Below, one piece after another: positions 35,223-47,697 of a stretch of 64,000 nt of DNA (positions within the stretch are counted from its first letter, which is position 1; every line of letters begins with the position of its first letter). The DNA comes from Tenebrio molitor. Its lineage: Eukaryota > Arthropoda > Insecta > Coleoptera > Tenebrionidae. The position numbers and the translations under genes were made by a program. A model generated the notes under the pieces. That model was not told where the DNA came from. It saw nothing but the letters and a program-made list of their open reading frames with translations, and did no database searches. The DNA lies in contig NC_091054.1 in the NCBI RefSeq assembly GCF_963966145.1, positions 4,216,001 through 4,280,000 on the forward strand, read 5' to 3'.

Positions 35223-35903
35223 TATATCGACAATTAAATATTTACATGCGTTTTGAAATTTTTAACGCCACATTTAAATTTTTATTTAACACGTCGCAGC
35301 AAACAGCAAAACACAAAGGATTGCTTGGCAGAGAATTAACTGGTACATGCAGTTTTTTCACAATAGATTAGCTTTGCAGCGAAATCGAATAAATATTTGT
35401 TTGGTGGTTAAACACGTTGTTGTAACACTTCTTGCGCGCGCTCTATGCTAGTTTACAGGATTCAGATCTGGACTTCTTGCTGACTGTTTCATCAAGGTGT
35501 TCTCACCCACTTTCTTTTTATTACATCCACCGAGTTACTTTCTTAACACACATCTTTTACAGTTCTGTCCAATTACACGGCACTTTTTATTAATCAATTT
35601 GTGTTTACAACAAACCATACAGTGATGTAATGTAAATGTCAATTTTTCTCAATCTTAGTGTGTCGCTTTCACTCTTGAAATTCCTCTTAATGGCACGTTT
35701 AAGTCCCTAATTGCTAATTGTCATTTCATAGATCGGCGATTGAATCGTTCGTTGCTACAGAGTTGTCTGTAAGTATTAATTTGGAAGCAACACAATTAGT
35801 GGATTTTGCAACATAAAGTGTGGGTAAAATGGTAGCAATTTCTCAGTACTATAATTTAAGACCTCCCAGAGTTGCACAAAAGTAAATTGGAAGCATTTAG
35901 AGG
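35223..35903. other. AT-rich DNA, no gene seen
   Basis: Nothing recognised. Confidence 0.4.
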
Positions 35904-35965
35904 TGTTGGATTCTCTCATGGGCTGTGACCTTGGACATATCTGCGCGCTGAACCAGTGAAAAATA
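35904..35965 (+). repeat. Dispersed repeat ggattctctcatgggctgtg, copy 1
   Basis: The block ttggattctctcatgggctg, then ccttgga and an aaccagtgaaaaat block, recurs at 48965-49015 and 63521-63600. Function unknown. Confidence 0.65.
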
Positions 35966-36063
35966 TGAAAAAAGAGTTTATTGCACGATATGTGGATGAC
36001 AGAGACTGGACATCTTACATCTTCTCTTCCTTTTCGAATAGTGCGTGTTGTAGATAATCTGTT

Positions 36064-36233
36064 ATACTCTGTTTCTGAGCCCGATGCCGCTAAGCCATAA
36101 AACGACCGAGGCGCTCACAGTGCGTCTAAAACATTTCGTGAATAATTAATTAAGCAGCCCAGGCCATTCTACTGGTATTCACATATTACCCGGTTTTACG
36201 ACTTACCGGCATTGAACTCAGAAACGGAGTTTA
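36064..36233. mobile_element. Inverted-repeat element, TTTCTGAG ends
   Basis: The left arm tactctgtttctgag continues through gatgccgctaagcc to aaaac. The inverted complement at the right runs from gttttacgacttaccggc to ctcagaaacggagttta. The arms are about 38 bp with a few mismatches. About 170 bp, noncoding, a single copy in this window. Confidence 0.65.
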
Positions 36234-36790
36234 CCTAAAAAATTGTTGTTTGTTTTCGTTCAAATTTTAATCATTTGTTTCTTTTACTGAAATATATCTT
36301 TTGGGAAAATTTTAATAAAATTGGGTCACAGCTTCAAGGTGTTTGTATTGAAAACGTCATTTCAGACGACAATATTTTTCACAGTATTTTTAAGATAATT
36401 TGAAATTCCAAAGGAATAATATCAACTCATTTTAGTTAGTTTATCTAGCTGAGCAAATTTCTAGTCTTTTTAAGTCGTTCCAAGAACGATTGGATTTTCT
36501 TATCCTTTTATGAAACCCTTCGTTGAATTTATTTAATGCAGACTTCAGAATCGCTGCGATAATTAAAGCAAAATGTCTGAGGAATTCTCTCTCGAGTCGA
36601 GGTACCTAGTTCTTTGCACAATTGAATTTCGTCGCTAATTTTTGAAAAATGTCGCTTCATATTGCTGAGTCGAGGTGGGCGGGTTGCAGATTGCAATAAA
36701 TCAAGATCATCTGCCGTTGTGCGATGCTGCATTGTATCACAGTGATAAATGATTAAATTAGGGTATAAGATCGTCTATACAAAAATTTAA
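36234..36790. other. AT-rich DNA, no gene seen
   Basis: A minus-strand frame at 36529-36732 contains TADDLDLL, which faintly recalls a reverse transcriptase active site. Nothing else in the frame supports that reading. Confidence 0.35.
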
Positions 36791-37430
36791 AATAACAGGT
36801 GCACGAGGCGGAACCCTTGTCGGACGCCCCACAATGGCGGGAGCCGATTTTTACGCGCCCCATCCATTGTGCCCACCACAAAGAAAAATTGATGGATCAT
36901 ATTAATGTTAAAGGGCCACGCGAAGTTTCCCCATGCCGAATTCCATCTATCTATAATTCCCGTCACACACAAAACGCAAATCCAAATACCTCGTACAATT
37001 CGAACCGATTCGTCCTTGTCGTTTTGTAAATTCCGTTGATAAAACATCAATTTGCTAATGAGTGATGGTCGGGCGGCGGCGTTCGCGCCGCACGATGGGG
37101 GCAGAAGGGTCTGACATCGATCGTCAAACAAAGAAATATTTGCCGACTTTAGTCAACAATAATTACCCACAATAAATCAAACGGCCCTTAGGAACATCTG
37201 ACATAAATCACGCGGATAAATGTTCGACATCTGCTGATTAAGTTTGACAAATGCTCGTTAACAATTAATAGCTTTCGGATAGTAGAGCGACAAGGCTGAA
37301 TTATTAACGGGGGCGGTGGAGGCGGCTGGAAAAAAAACAAACCGACAGCGATTGTTACCCATGGGGCGAACAGTCATCCCTTGTTATTCGCTCTATTATG
37401 CCGCATGGCCGTTCCCTTAGAAACTACCAA
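36791..37430. other. GC-rich noncoding block 8
   Basis: CG-rich unique DNA with overlapping frames on both strands (up to 114 codons on the minus strand) and no domain. A candidate regulatory block. Confidence 0.3.
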
Positions 37431-37905
37431 TTAATCATCGTCAATAATTATTATGTTTATTGGAAACTCTGCAACAAAAATAAAACAAAACTAAAGTAGC
37501 TTTTGAGGGCGGCCTGAATCTACCTATTTTTCACAAGTAAAACACGCTTCCGCTTCTTGAGAGAGTTGTTTCGGACTTTCAAATGTGATTTTAATGATAG
37601 GGTACTTAGTGCTTTATTGAAAACAGTTCACGGTCACGTTAATTTCATGAAAGCAGAAGTTCTCTGATTTTAACGACGTCTAAATTAGTTTTTCATTTTC
37701 TCCTGTATTGATTTATAGAACAAATTTGTATTCTCTAACAGTGCACTCGTAAGTCAGAAGCAATAGAGTTGTAAAGAAATTGATCGAGATCTCTACACTA
37801 TCAGTTCTATGAAACTTTCGAAAATATTTTTCTATAGGTTCATATTTTACAAAAAATTTTCACATAATCTAAGAAAAAAAAATATTGTAATACAGTAATG
37901 CAAAC
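37431..37905. other. AT-rich DNA, no gene seen
   Basis: Nothing recognised. Confidence 0.4.
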
Positions 37906-38060
37906 AAATATAATGCGATAAAAAAATTTCTCAAAGTAGGCTACGAATAAAGAAGCGTATGTCTTAACTTATTTCTTTATTTGGCTAATGATTCTAAGCC
38001 TTCGAATGGATGTAGATGTAGATAATTTCCACTATCCACTATCTTCTGTTTTCTCTAAAT
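37906..38060 (+). repeat. Dispersed repeat with gtatgtcttaacttattt, copy 2
   Basis: Counterpart of 13966-14110: atgcgataaa, gtatgtcttaacttattt, ttcgaatggatgt and a ccactatc block in the same order. Confidence 0.5.
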
Positions 38061-38741
38061 AATTGACTCGGTGAACGTCGTCATAAGAATGGTCGACTGC
38101 TCTGGCGGGAAAATGTTCTTGAAATGATGCATAACAGGCGATTACATTTAATTTAAGATATCTGTATTCGACTTTGATTTTTTTTTTTTGATCCCATTCT
38201 ATAAAAACATTGGAATTATTCCTATAATGCGTAGGTGTTTGATTTTTTTTATATCTGCGTAAATGAAAAGGAACAATCAAACAAGGGTGGAGAAACAAAG
38301 GGTCGCAAAAGTTACACTTTTATAGCTTCGAGACTAGAGGAAATTGAATTTTTAAGTATTTTTCTCACTCTTTTATCGTTATTTAACAACAAACCGTTGG
38401 GTTTTCCTACAATTTTTCGACACACAACTCGTACATAAATTTTATTAAAATCCAACAATGATTTTACATTTTTCGCCTCAACTGTTACCAAAAAAAAAAA
38501 AAAAAATTGTCAGTTTTGCTTATTTTATTTTTAATTGATAATGTCACTCAAGCATTGAAGATCGCAAGTACCAAGTAGGCGGAGTCAAAAATATTTGTTC
38601 CAAATTATTATCCGTCACATAATTGTGTTTTTGATGTTTCATTAAAAAAACAAATTTCTTTATCTCAGGTAATTTTTGAAAATGTCAGTTTATTAACGGT
38701 GGTACGTAGGTGTCAATTGAATCTTGATATTTTATTTTATA
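38061..38741. other. AT-rich DNA with a poly(A) run, no gene seen
   Basis: An A run lies near 38,489-38,505. Nothing else was recognised. Confidence 0.4.
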
Positions 38742-39216
38742 CAGGGTGTCGCAAAAATAACGTTTTCCAAGTCGGAGGTCTTGTAGGGAAAAATCTCAGG
38801 AATTACGAAAAAATAAAATAAAAAATATAGGGGGGGGGGTGTCTTTACAAAGATATATGGGTCTGAAGGTTCAAACTTTTCATCATGTTTTCTTCAAATA
38901 AAAAATATAAATGGTTGACATTCATTTTGAAATATGGTGAGGATGATTATGTAAAATATTAAAATATAAATGAAAAGACATTTCTTGAAAAAAACAGCTT
39001 TATCTCGAAAAAATAAAAGTTTAATTTTTCCAATTTTTGTTCAAAAGGGAAGTACAACATAGCTAGCATATTAATCAGGTACTTTTGAACAAATATTGGC
39101 AACTTTGATATTTTTTTCAAAGTGACCGCAATTTTTTTTTTTTAATTTTTACTTGGTCAACAGGGTGTCCCCTACTAAGCCCCGAACTCGGAATACGATA
39201 ATTTTAAGACACTCTG
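38742..39216. mobile_element. CAGGGTGT element, family F copy 1
   Basis: It starts CAGGGTGTCGCAAAAATAAC and ends ACACTCTG before TA. There is an internal CAGGGTGTCCCCTAC at about 39,162, so it may be two abutting ends. It includes a run of nine or more G at about 38,831. A partial relative lies at 62080-62330. Confidence 0.6.
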
Positions 39217-40600
39217 TATACAGTCTGATTTTGAAAGAAGGCAAAAAAACCCAGCTTGCCTTATACAAATGTTCATGGTTTACAAGAGAATCAAAGGAAG
39301 CAGTTTGTTTAGGAACCGCTGAAAAATTTCAAATTTTGCGGGCAGTTTTGATGTACGATCAACCTAAAAAGTATTTTGTCATTCGAGGTTTTGTTTGATT
39401 GTTATCGTTTAAGTTTTTTGAGTTGCATAATGAATTTTTGATAAAATTTAAAAAGTGATGATAAAATAGTGCCTGCAACTTATTCAGAAAACAACAAACG
39501 CTTAAACAGCAAAGTAAAGCAAAAAATGCAACATCAAAGGAGTTGCTTAAAATGCTTGCCATCGTTTACAGTGCAGTGCAAATTAAATGACAACAAACAA
39601 AGTCTATGATATGATTTTTTTATAAAATACAGTGACTCCCAAACTTTTTTCAATAATATATTGTGAAACTGTGTCGAATACCTTATTTAAATCAATAAAT
39701 AAAGTACCAATGGGGCCATTAGTTATAAATCCTGACATGGAAACAAATTTTATATCTCCACCTATTAATCTAAAACTCTAATACATTTGGTGTAATGATG
39801 TTGAAATGTTTTATTTTTTAGTTGTCAACACTTTCTGTTCCAGTGACAGTAAATGATGAACCTCCGTCCCATGATACGACTTTTTTTGAAAGTGATTAAT
39901 GACATTATGGACAAATGAAATAACTTGAAGTTGCTTTTGTAACAAATTATAATTATTTTTTAAATCCTAAAATTTTTACATCAAGAGTTCCTCAAAGATT
40001 TTGCTATCGAAAATTTTTCTTCTCTTCAAAAATAGTAACTCAAGGATTTCTTGGCCAACAACTAATAAAATAATAAATATAATTTATTTATAAAAATAAA
40101 ATTGCATTTTTGATCTGAAGTAATGTCACGCTGATCAGTTCTTCTTTTGAATTTGCAATATTGTTGTGTTGGTACTAATATTCATTCACATACTCTACGA
40201 GGATCTTTGTAAAAACAAGTTAATTTTTTTATGACGATTTGTTCACCTTCAAATTCTTTCAACTAATTGAATTGTTTTTGTTTCTGTTAACGAATTAGCA
40301 ACAACCATAAATTACTCAAATTGACTTTCACATTCTCAGATCGTTAAATTGATGATTTCTGAAAGGTGGAGCTGTAGAGGAGGATTTAATAAATACGTCT
40401 GAGCGAAATGGTCGTAAATTGAAAAGTACAAAAAAAAATCTTAACGATTTGCAAAAACCATTGTCGTAAATATTGTTTTCGTTTTGTATCGATGTTTGCA
40501 AATTTTCCGGATGCACTCGATAAGATTGATTTTGCAAATTAGCCGTCTTGCAGTGGATCGTCACGGCTGAATCGTCTAGGCAGGCAATGAAAAAAAAAAA
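39217..40600. other. AT-rich DNA, no gene seen
   Basis: A short plus-strand frame ending near 39,398 looks slightly protein-like (TRESKEAVCLGTAEKFQI) but overlaps the element end and has no recognised domain. Confidence 0.35.
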
Positions 40601-41275
40601 GAAGCGAATCGAGAGCAATTGTTACCGTTCCGGGAGGCAAACAAGCCGCCTTTAATAGAGCTCTCTTCCTTTCCATTCGACTTATTAAATCATATTTCCG
40701 TCCTCGTCGATTCGATGCAAATCCGAAGTCGACGGAAGCGGCGCCATCTTCGCCATCCGGCCCGCAAATCCCACTTAATTTTTAATTAAGAATAACAAAT
40801 CCGGCGGGAGCGATCGCGCAAGGTGTTATGATTTTTTTGCCCCCGGAAATAAATTCGAACGCGTACGCCCCAAGTTTACCAATAAAACTTTTTCATTTAT
40901 CAGGGAAGCGCCGCTATCCGGAGCAATTGCATCGGAAAGTTAACATTTTAAGATCCCGTAAAGTTCCCGGACTATTATAGTTGCCCGCCGACATCAATAT
41001 TTTAGTCCTTCGGCGCCAAATTGGGTGCGACGAAGCCTTCTGAATCATTAATTCGGACCAAATCATGTTAGGGAACTGGGCAGATGGTGTTCCTCAAGGT
41101 AGCTCCCTCGCGTCTTCGCCTTGTTTTAGAAGTTCGAAGGGGCGGGGGGGGTGCCGATTAGGCCGGCTTCTTCAACATTTCATATCGATGGAGAAAACGA
41201 GGAGAAGCTTTCGACTTGGGTAGTCAAGTGGAGAGGTGGTCGGGTGAAACGGTGTGTTGCTAAATTTTTTACAGG
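40601..41275. other. GC-rich noncoding block 9
   Basis: CG-rich unique DNA with no coding frame of note. A candidate regulatory block. Confidence 0.3.
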
Positions 41276-41990
41276 AATATGGGTCAAGGACCATTTCTAA
41301 TGTCACAACTGAATTTTTTTATGACAGCACCTCTTGTAACGGACGAAAAGTGGACACGACTGTTTCTAAACAAAACAGGTGATAACTGGATAAGCGTACC
41401 ATGTATGTGTAGCTTAATTGTTGAGATATCTTATCTATCACGACTACTACATTTTTACATTGTACACCGGAAACTCTATCGGAGCGGTAACACCGGAAAG
41501 TAGTTTTACGTTCTCTGCCCCCACACCGACATCCACAAATTAACGATTTTTGAGATTTTTTGGTAAATGTTGAGTGAACATTTTCCTTTTAGATTTGTCA
41601 ACGCGGAAGTTGTTTTGTGACGGCCAACAGGTGCCATCTAAGCTTAATTTGGTGCGATGTAAAATTTATTGAGGATAATTGAAGGATTTAACTCTAATTT
41701 ATCGCTAACGGTTTGTCACGCACTTGCTGTCGACAACAATCATTGAAAAATGTTGACACAATGTGACTAACGTTTTGCATTAACTGACTAGTTAAGTTAA
41801 GTGGGAGTAACAATGTGAGAAATAAGGAAAAAAAATAATTAAATGTTTAGAAGTGTATCGAGTGGACTTAAATTCGTAGTTTCGTTACGCTGTTACATAT
41901 TAATTTTTTGTGGTTCGTTCACGTAATGTACACCGGATTTGGTTATTTAACGACATGTAACGATTCAAAAAGTGAAAGACAAGTGTTGCG
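41276..41990. other. AT-rich DNA, no gene seen
   Basis: Short plus-strand frame at 41279-41503 without features. Confidence 0.35.
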
Positions 41991-41997
41991 AGTATGT

Positions 41998-42050
41998 TAG
42001 CCGGTGTTCGGGCCTGATCTGACGCCCGTTGAGCACATGTGGGATATGCT
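41998..42050 (+). pseudogene. Tc1/mariner-type transposase remnant (short)
   Basis: The frame PVFGPDLTPVEHMWDMLT is followed by a stop. It matches the SPDLxPxEHxWDxL block of Tc1-like transposases, which carries the third catalytic acidic residue. Upstream and downstream sequence is too decayed to extend it. Confidence 0.6.
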
Positions 42051-42060
42051 CACGTGATGT

Positions 42061-43551
42061 GTTTGCGAGTGTTTTCATGGAATATAAACTATAATATTGA
42101 TTAAGTTTAATGTACAGTTAAATATAAATTCTAGCGCATTAGGTCGTTTGAAATAATAATAATAAGCAGTAGGCAAATACAGCACATAAATATGCGATTA
42201 ATACATGAAATAATTTCAAATGGCCGTACATTAAATACAAATAAAAAATGGAGGAGTTGCAATAAAACTTTAAATCAGGGCGAAAAGAATTCGTCAATTG
42301 AGTAATAGGCGCTTGCAATAAGTGATGGCTTCAAAGGCTTTTTTAAAAGTAGCTGCATTTCCGTCAAAGTTAAAACGGTTTAGTCTTTTGAATGTCACGT
42401 TGAAAGGCTAAAGTTAAGTAAGATTTTCTTAAAGTAATGAAACTTTATATTAATTACATAATTACATAACATGTTTGTTTTATAATACAAAAATTTCCGA
42501 TAATATTGCGGAATCTGGAAAAGTGCCCCGAATGCTTGCAGCGTTTCCACGTTGAATGGCAAGGGAAATCCTCTCGAAAAGGAATTTCTTTGATTTTGAA
42601 TCGCCTGATTCCGCGATAAGTCGGTTTCCGATGACATTAATGAAATCGATGGCTTCTTTGCACCAAGGGCCTAAGGTTTCAAATGCTAAACCTTTAAACA
42701 CGTAGTTTGACGAAATGATTGAACTATATTTGCTGAGACTTCAGATGATTTCAATACGTAACTTTCTTAAATGTTTCGTTCACTTAAAAATTTGACATTA
42801 CTGATTGGAAAATTGCATTGATGAATACTCTGCATGTTTTCGAATATTTAAAATATAATTAATCGCTATTACTTCCATTTTTGTTGTTCATCTCTCAATC
42901 TAGCGGTTTATTTCTCGATTGGGTTTTTTCTTAGCTCCACCTCTTTAATTAACATGCATTCTCTCTTTGTGTGCTTTGTAGCAGTCAAAAATGAAACTAG
43001 ATAATTTATTTATGCACTTTTTTGAACCTTTCAAGTTCTCCCAGCTTCTCTTTTTTTTTTAATTTTATTCATTTTGCTAACGTAATATCTGAAAAGGCAT
43101 TTCACACCAAATAATTTTTATGATTTTTAATTTTATAGAATCATCTACAATAAGATAAATTCTTTTTTTCTCTGATCTTAATGTTCTTTGGTTGTCTTTC
43201 TTTTTGAAATACATTTCACCTTAAGTGTAACGAGCGTTCAAAAAATTGTTGTGCAATTGACCTTGGCTTTCTATCTTTTTCAGATACCTTACCTCCCTTT
43301 GATAATCATGAAATGAAACAAAACAAAATTAAATTATGTATTTTCATTAATCATTTTTTTCCGTTCCTTTTCATTTTTCTCCTTTCTTTTTTAATTTTCA
43401 ATTCTGGTATTCTATTTTAACTAGATACATAGTTCTTGGGCCATTTACCTTTGCGTCTTGTTTTGTAAAACATGTTTTAGTAACATGATTGTTTTTATTT
43501 TTAATTTAAATACTTTATACACGTTACGATGGCACACTCGAATATTTTATC
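42061..43551. other. AT-rich DNA with a pyrimidine-rich tract, no gene seen
   Basis: The plus strand is T/C-rich between about 42,890 and 43,460. Two overlapping minus-strand frames at 42395-42701 have no features. Confidence 0.4.
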
Positions 43552-43553
43552 TA

Positions 43554-43614
43554 TCGGATGTTCATTTATCCTCAAAGTTGGCGTTGAAGAGTCGATTGTG
43601 AACGCACCACTCGT
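43554..43614. mobile_element. Half copy of a TCGGGTGTTCA element (family H)
   Basis: tcggatgttcattt next to TA, then caaagttggcgttgaagagt and gattgtgaacgcaccact, match the left half of 62400-62571. The right half is absent. Confidence 0.7.
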
Positions 43615-43702
43615 CGCTATAATTCGATTGACACTTGGGTAACCGCCATCTATTAACTAAATTGGAAACTATTGGGTAATAATTTAAAAATGCAAATGTT
43701 CG

Positions 43703-43851
43703 TTTCAAAAAATATTGCACAAACCTCCATGTGCGAAGACGTTTCGGCACATTCGCGCAAATGAAACACGCGCTCCTTCGTCGCTTGTGCCTTAAATAAT
43801 GCCCTCATGTGCGAAAAATGTCTTCCCGCACTCGGTTTGTAAATAACTGTT
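43703..43851 (-). mobile_element. AGTTATTTACG-started CpG-rich element, family Q copy 2
   Basis: Inverted copy of 25735-25880 and 58397-58550. It contains cgcgctccttcgtcgcttg, tgcgaaaaatgtcttcccgc and the terminal aaataact. Confidence 0.75.
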
Positions 43852-44540
43852 ATTCTTCATTTCTTATAGTGGTTGGTTTTTTGAATTTTTATTTTTCTAC
43901 TTTTGTCTCTCTTGGACTTATAGTTTACGACAAAATGCCTTGTTTTGCCTTGCCTTGCTGGACTGTTAAATTGTTCCACGTGAAGATCTGATTTGACCCA
44001 AGAAACACCAACCTCCTAGTTTTTTCTTCTCTTTATTGTTATTCATCGAATGTAGATAAAATATCATTTATGAAGTGGTAATTAAGTAGTGCATGGCACG
44101 GTAATTGTCGCATTAAAGTTTTAATGAAGTGCTTAACCGGAACCGACGTCAGTAGCCCCAGCGAGTAAATTATAATAATTAACCAAGAAAGGAATATGAA
44201 CATCATCTTGAAATGAAAACTTGGAGTCATCAGTCTTTGGTAAATTAAATGGTAAAACAATTCTAGTGTGAGTTCAGAATTGTAGTTAAAAAAGAAAAAT
44301 AAAGACCGGAAGTGGTAACGACAGAGGTGGCAAATAAAAGAAACAAAAAGTAGAAAATGAAGGTTTATTAACAACAAGACAACGAGGAGCGCGATGCAAT
44401 AGTAATTAAAAGACGCGAAGGAAATGATAATTAGGAGAATATAAATAACGAAAGGCTAATATAAATAAATGCAAACGAAGTGGCGCGGGCGAAAGAAACA
44501 AAAAGGAACGAGAGGATAAAAACACGAGTATAGATTCGAA
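43852..44540. other. AT-rich DNA, no gene seen
   Basis: A 112-codon minus-strand frame (44039-44377) is Leu/Phe-rich because of composition, with no start context or recognised domain. Confidence 0.35.
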
Positions 44541-45740
44541 ACAATTTTTTTTCGTTGGGTTGGCGCACTACGCCACCACTTAAATCCACTCCACCCCCGG
44601 TCGTTTACTCGCTACTTTCCGGGCTATTTGCACCGGTCCATTTTGGCATTTCGTCGATCACGGTTCGTTCGTTCGTCGGAGAAAGCGACCGCCGCCCGAC
44701 ATTTGGCGGCGCAAAAATTAACCAACAACAAACGCGTCGAGATCTGGCACCGGTTGGCCAATATGCAAATGACGGAATGGTCCTGTAATTAAGCCGCCAT
44801 TGTAGTCGGTAATTGGGGTTATTGGTTGCTCCTTGCGTCACTTCCCACACTCTTGGAAACGCGATCCTCCGGTGCGAATTATAATAATTCTCCTTCCGGT
44901 CGGGGGTGTTGCACCACGGATCACATGGCCCCCACAGCACGCGAAGAGGAACCGTCCATGAATTATTTATGCTTCCACTTCATCGTTTCCCTTTTTCTCT
45001 TTTCTCTTTTTTTTTCTGTTGAACAATTTGCAAGAATCGAGGAGATATTTAATTTCACCCAGGATTTGCAAGATCTTTTGTGCAATTTGCGCTTATTCTA
45101 CCTTCGAATGCAATCATCTGGATGTAGATGTGATGAAACGGTCGGATCCTTGCAACAAGAGAAAAAAATTGTTTGCTCATTTGATTATAGCAGCTTTTAT
45201 GCTACGGAGCGTTGCGAAAATTGCGAATTTATTATTGCTTACGTCAGGCGAAATGTCATCGCGAAGAAGTTGTTTTGTTCACGCAAATTGGGTAATTAGA
45301 CGGTGAGCGATCTTATCGGCGTGAATAGTCCGTTATGCGGTATTTTGGTGCGATTAGGCGTATCGGAACGGTCTAATCGAAAAAATTCCATCCAGATCCA
45401 TATTTCAAGTTTCAAGGGTTGGCGCCTTTGATAATCAAGAACCTTCGGTAATTAGCACAGATTCCTCTTGCTGTTGTAACGGTTTGCGATTATCGACGGA
45501 TAATTGAAACGCCCTAATTTCACTTTAATCGTTTTGCGATTTCTTGTGGCATTTACGTGATAAGTTTATTAACGTATCCCGTAGAGGTAATGAATGGTGA
45601 AAAGGGGAACGCGCATGTGGCGTGATAAGGATGTTGCATTGTGGCGTCGGAGAGTTGCAGCTGTGTGAAATTGATGACACTTCACCTTCAACGGACTCAA
45701 TCACAATAATTATTACCACTAGAATTACATACATTAACCT
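44541..45740. other. GC-rich noncoding block 10 grading into AT-rich DNA
   Basis: GC-rich at about 44,550-44,960, then mixed. A 157-codon plus-strand frame (44826-45299) has a hydrophobic run but no recognisable family or splice signals. A candidate regulatory block. Confidence 0.3.
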
Positions 45741-45944
45741 TTAATAATGGCATTTATGGGAACATTACCATGGACGAGAATAAATACAAACAGAGATTAT
45801 TAACGAAGATGCTAAGAATTGTTGATTTCTTCTGGCCAAGATTACCATATTGAGTTATTCACCGCCGCGCCACTCATAACAATTGCAACACCAAGACCAA
45901 TAATAATGGTGCACATAATAAGCACATAATCACTCGATAAGTGA

Positions 45945-46244
45945 CCGAGTAGTGTGGCCAAGCGCCTAGCGCGCCACTTTGCATTCGGGAGGTCCCGGGT
46001 TCTAACCCCGGTGCTGCCTGACCAGGTGTGGGTTTTTTTCAGAGGTTTCCCCACACCATCACGTCGTGGTATGTCTCATACCACAGATAAGGCGAATACT
46101 GGGTCAGTATCAACTTCTCAGTACTTACGACCTTCCTTCCGCACCCATCCTCACCGTACCCATCCCGAATATTCCCGTCAATGTGGCTGAAAAGGCTCTG
46201 GAAAGCCTCAGCAGCCTTCCCTCCCTCGGGGAAGGGCTCCCTTT
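45945..46244 (+). mobile_element. tRNA-derived SINE, copy 2, with target-site duplication
   Basis: A 300-bp element flanked by an exact 11-bp direct repeat, tcgataagtga (45934-45944 and 46245-46255). The head has an A box (TGGCCAAGCGC) and a B box (GGTTCTAACCC, one change from consensus). Next come the shared gggtttttttcagaggttt motif and an end with ccctccctcgggg. It is the same family as the copy at 16605-16856. Confidence 0.9.
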
Positions 46245-46255
46245 TCGATAAGTGA

Positions 46256-47521
46256 GGTTAAGCAATGTTGAGCCAGTCGGGGAAACCCCATTGATTACTT
46301 GGTCATTATTTTTTTCCTTCGTAAAAGAGAGGGTGTTCCGTCACCCAGAGTAGAAGGGACTCCTTTGACGTATTGCTACGAAATATCTTCTTATTCCTTT
46401 TTTTTCTAACCTGGAGCAGACTTTCCTTCGATTTTGCTTGATAAAAAATTCTTCATTAAACTCTCTATAAGTTTTCCCTCTAGGTCTGTAAATGGTTTCA
46501 TTTATCCTCCACGTACGTAATGCTTTATTTGAATTTTTTTGTGCCCCTTCATCGCCCACAAACACCACAAACTCCCTCTCTCGAATTGCTTGTATTTATC
46601 TTTGCGGTTGGTAAAAAAGTTTTAATCACGACTTAAACAAATCTAATATTTAAGATAAGAAAAGCATATTAAATTCTCGTAACGTTATTGCGGAATTTAT
46701 GGCCTGCAGTGTATTTTTTTAACAATTGCGTAGCCCAAGAAAGTGCTTGGAAAGTGCCAGAAAAGAAAATATTTGCTTAGGGAAGGAATAAAAAATATCG
46801 GTATGCAAAGCAATCTAGTTGAATTTAAGCCAGGAGGCACGAAAGCAATTTATACTATCGCTGTTAGTTTAATTAAGGATTATAATGGGATTCTCCCATC
46901 ATTTTATCGGTGTTGTTTTGTCTTCATTAAGCGTTTTTATTTTAATCTAGGAATTTGGGAGTGGTGGGTATTTTTTAAGCGGACAATTTATCGCCTCGCT
47001 TCAAAAAGCGAATTTTACTGCTACATAAAATTTGCTCGCGAGCAAAAAGCGTGTTTATTTTTTGTAACATCATCTTTAAATGAAACGTCTTTGATCTGAA
47101 GTACGTACCGAATGGAAATAATTTTTCGTGCAATAATATTATTACAGCGAGCAAAAAATATCAGAAAAAAGTGCAATTGTTGATAAGGCTCTCGCCGAAA
47201 CGAATTTTAAACAAATAGTAATTTGTTGACAAACATTATTTAAACATTTAGATAAATGAGCCAATATTTTAACCATGCACAAAACAAATTAGCTACTATG
47301 TTGTAAAAACGTATTTATTTGAAATATTTTTAACAAGCTAGGAATTGTTAACGAATAAAATAATTGTGGATTTATGTTATATACATATGAATCCGTTGCA
47401 GTAATAAATTTAATGTGACACATTCAAATTTCCTGGTTGCTGAAATGTTCTATTGTATCAAACGGAAGATTAGTTTTGGTATAAATTTGACAGAAATGGA
47501 TGGGAGGACGAGGCATGAAAA
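46256..47521. other. AT-rich DNA, no gene seen
   Basis: Frames of 75-118 codons (for example 46743-47099 plus) have no recognised motif. Confidence 0.35.
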
Positions 47522-47523
47522 TA

Positions 47524-47697
47524 TCGGGTGTTCATTTAAATTTCCGGTCAAAGTTGGCGTTTAAGAGTCGATTGTGAACGCACCACGCGTGTAAAAACGT
47601 AAGATTTAGACACCTGATCCGTGATCCGTAATCCGCAGTGCGTTCACAATCGATTCCTCAACGCCAACTTTGAGCGGACATTTAAATGAACACCCGA
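47524..47697. mobile_element. TCGGGTGTTCA-ended MITE, family H copy 1
   Basis: A 174-bp element with ends tcgggtgttcatttaaat and the inverted complement, flanked by TA on both sides. The inner arms share caaagttggcg and gattgtgaacgcacca. No coding capacity. Confidence 0.85.

Noticed and set aside
36529..36732. Reverse transcriptase remnant based on TADDLDLL
   Set aside because: Only four residues fit the active-site pattern, and the flanking residues do not match any RT block I can identify.
44826..45299. 157-codon plus-strand frame as a gene
   Set aside because: Starts at a non-ATG, low-complexity hydrophobic run, no family resemblance.
45945..46030. Functional tRNA gene at the A/B boxes
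   Set aside because: No complete cloverleaf. The B box is altered and a SINE body with target-site duplication follows.
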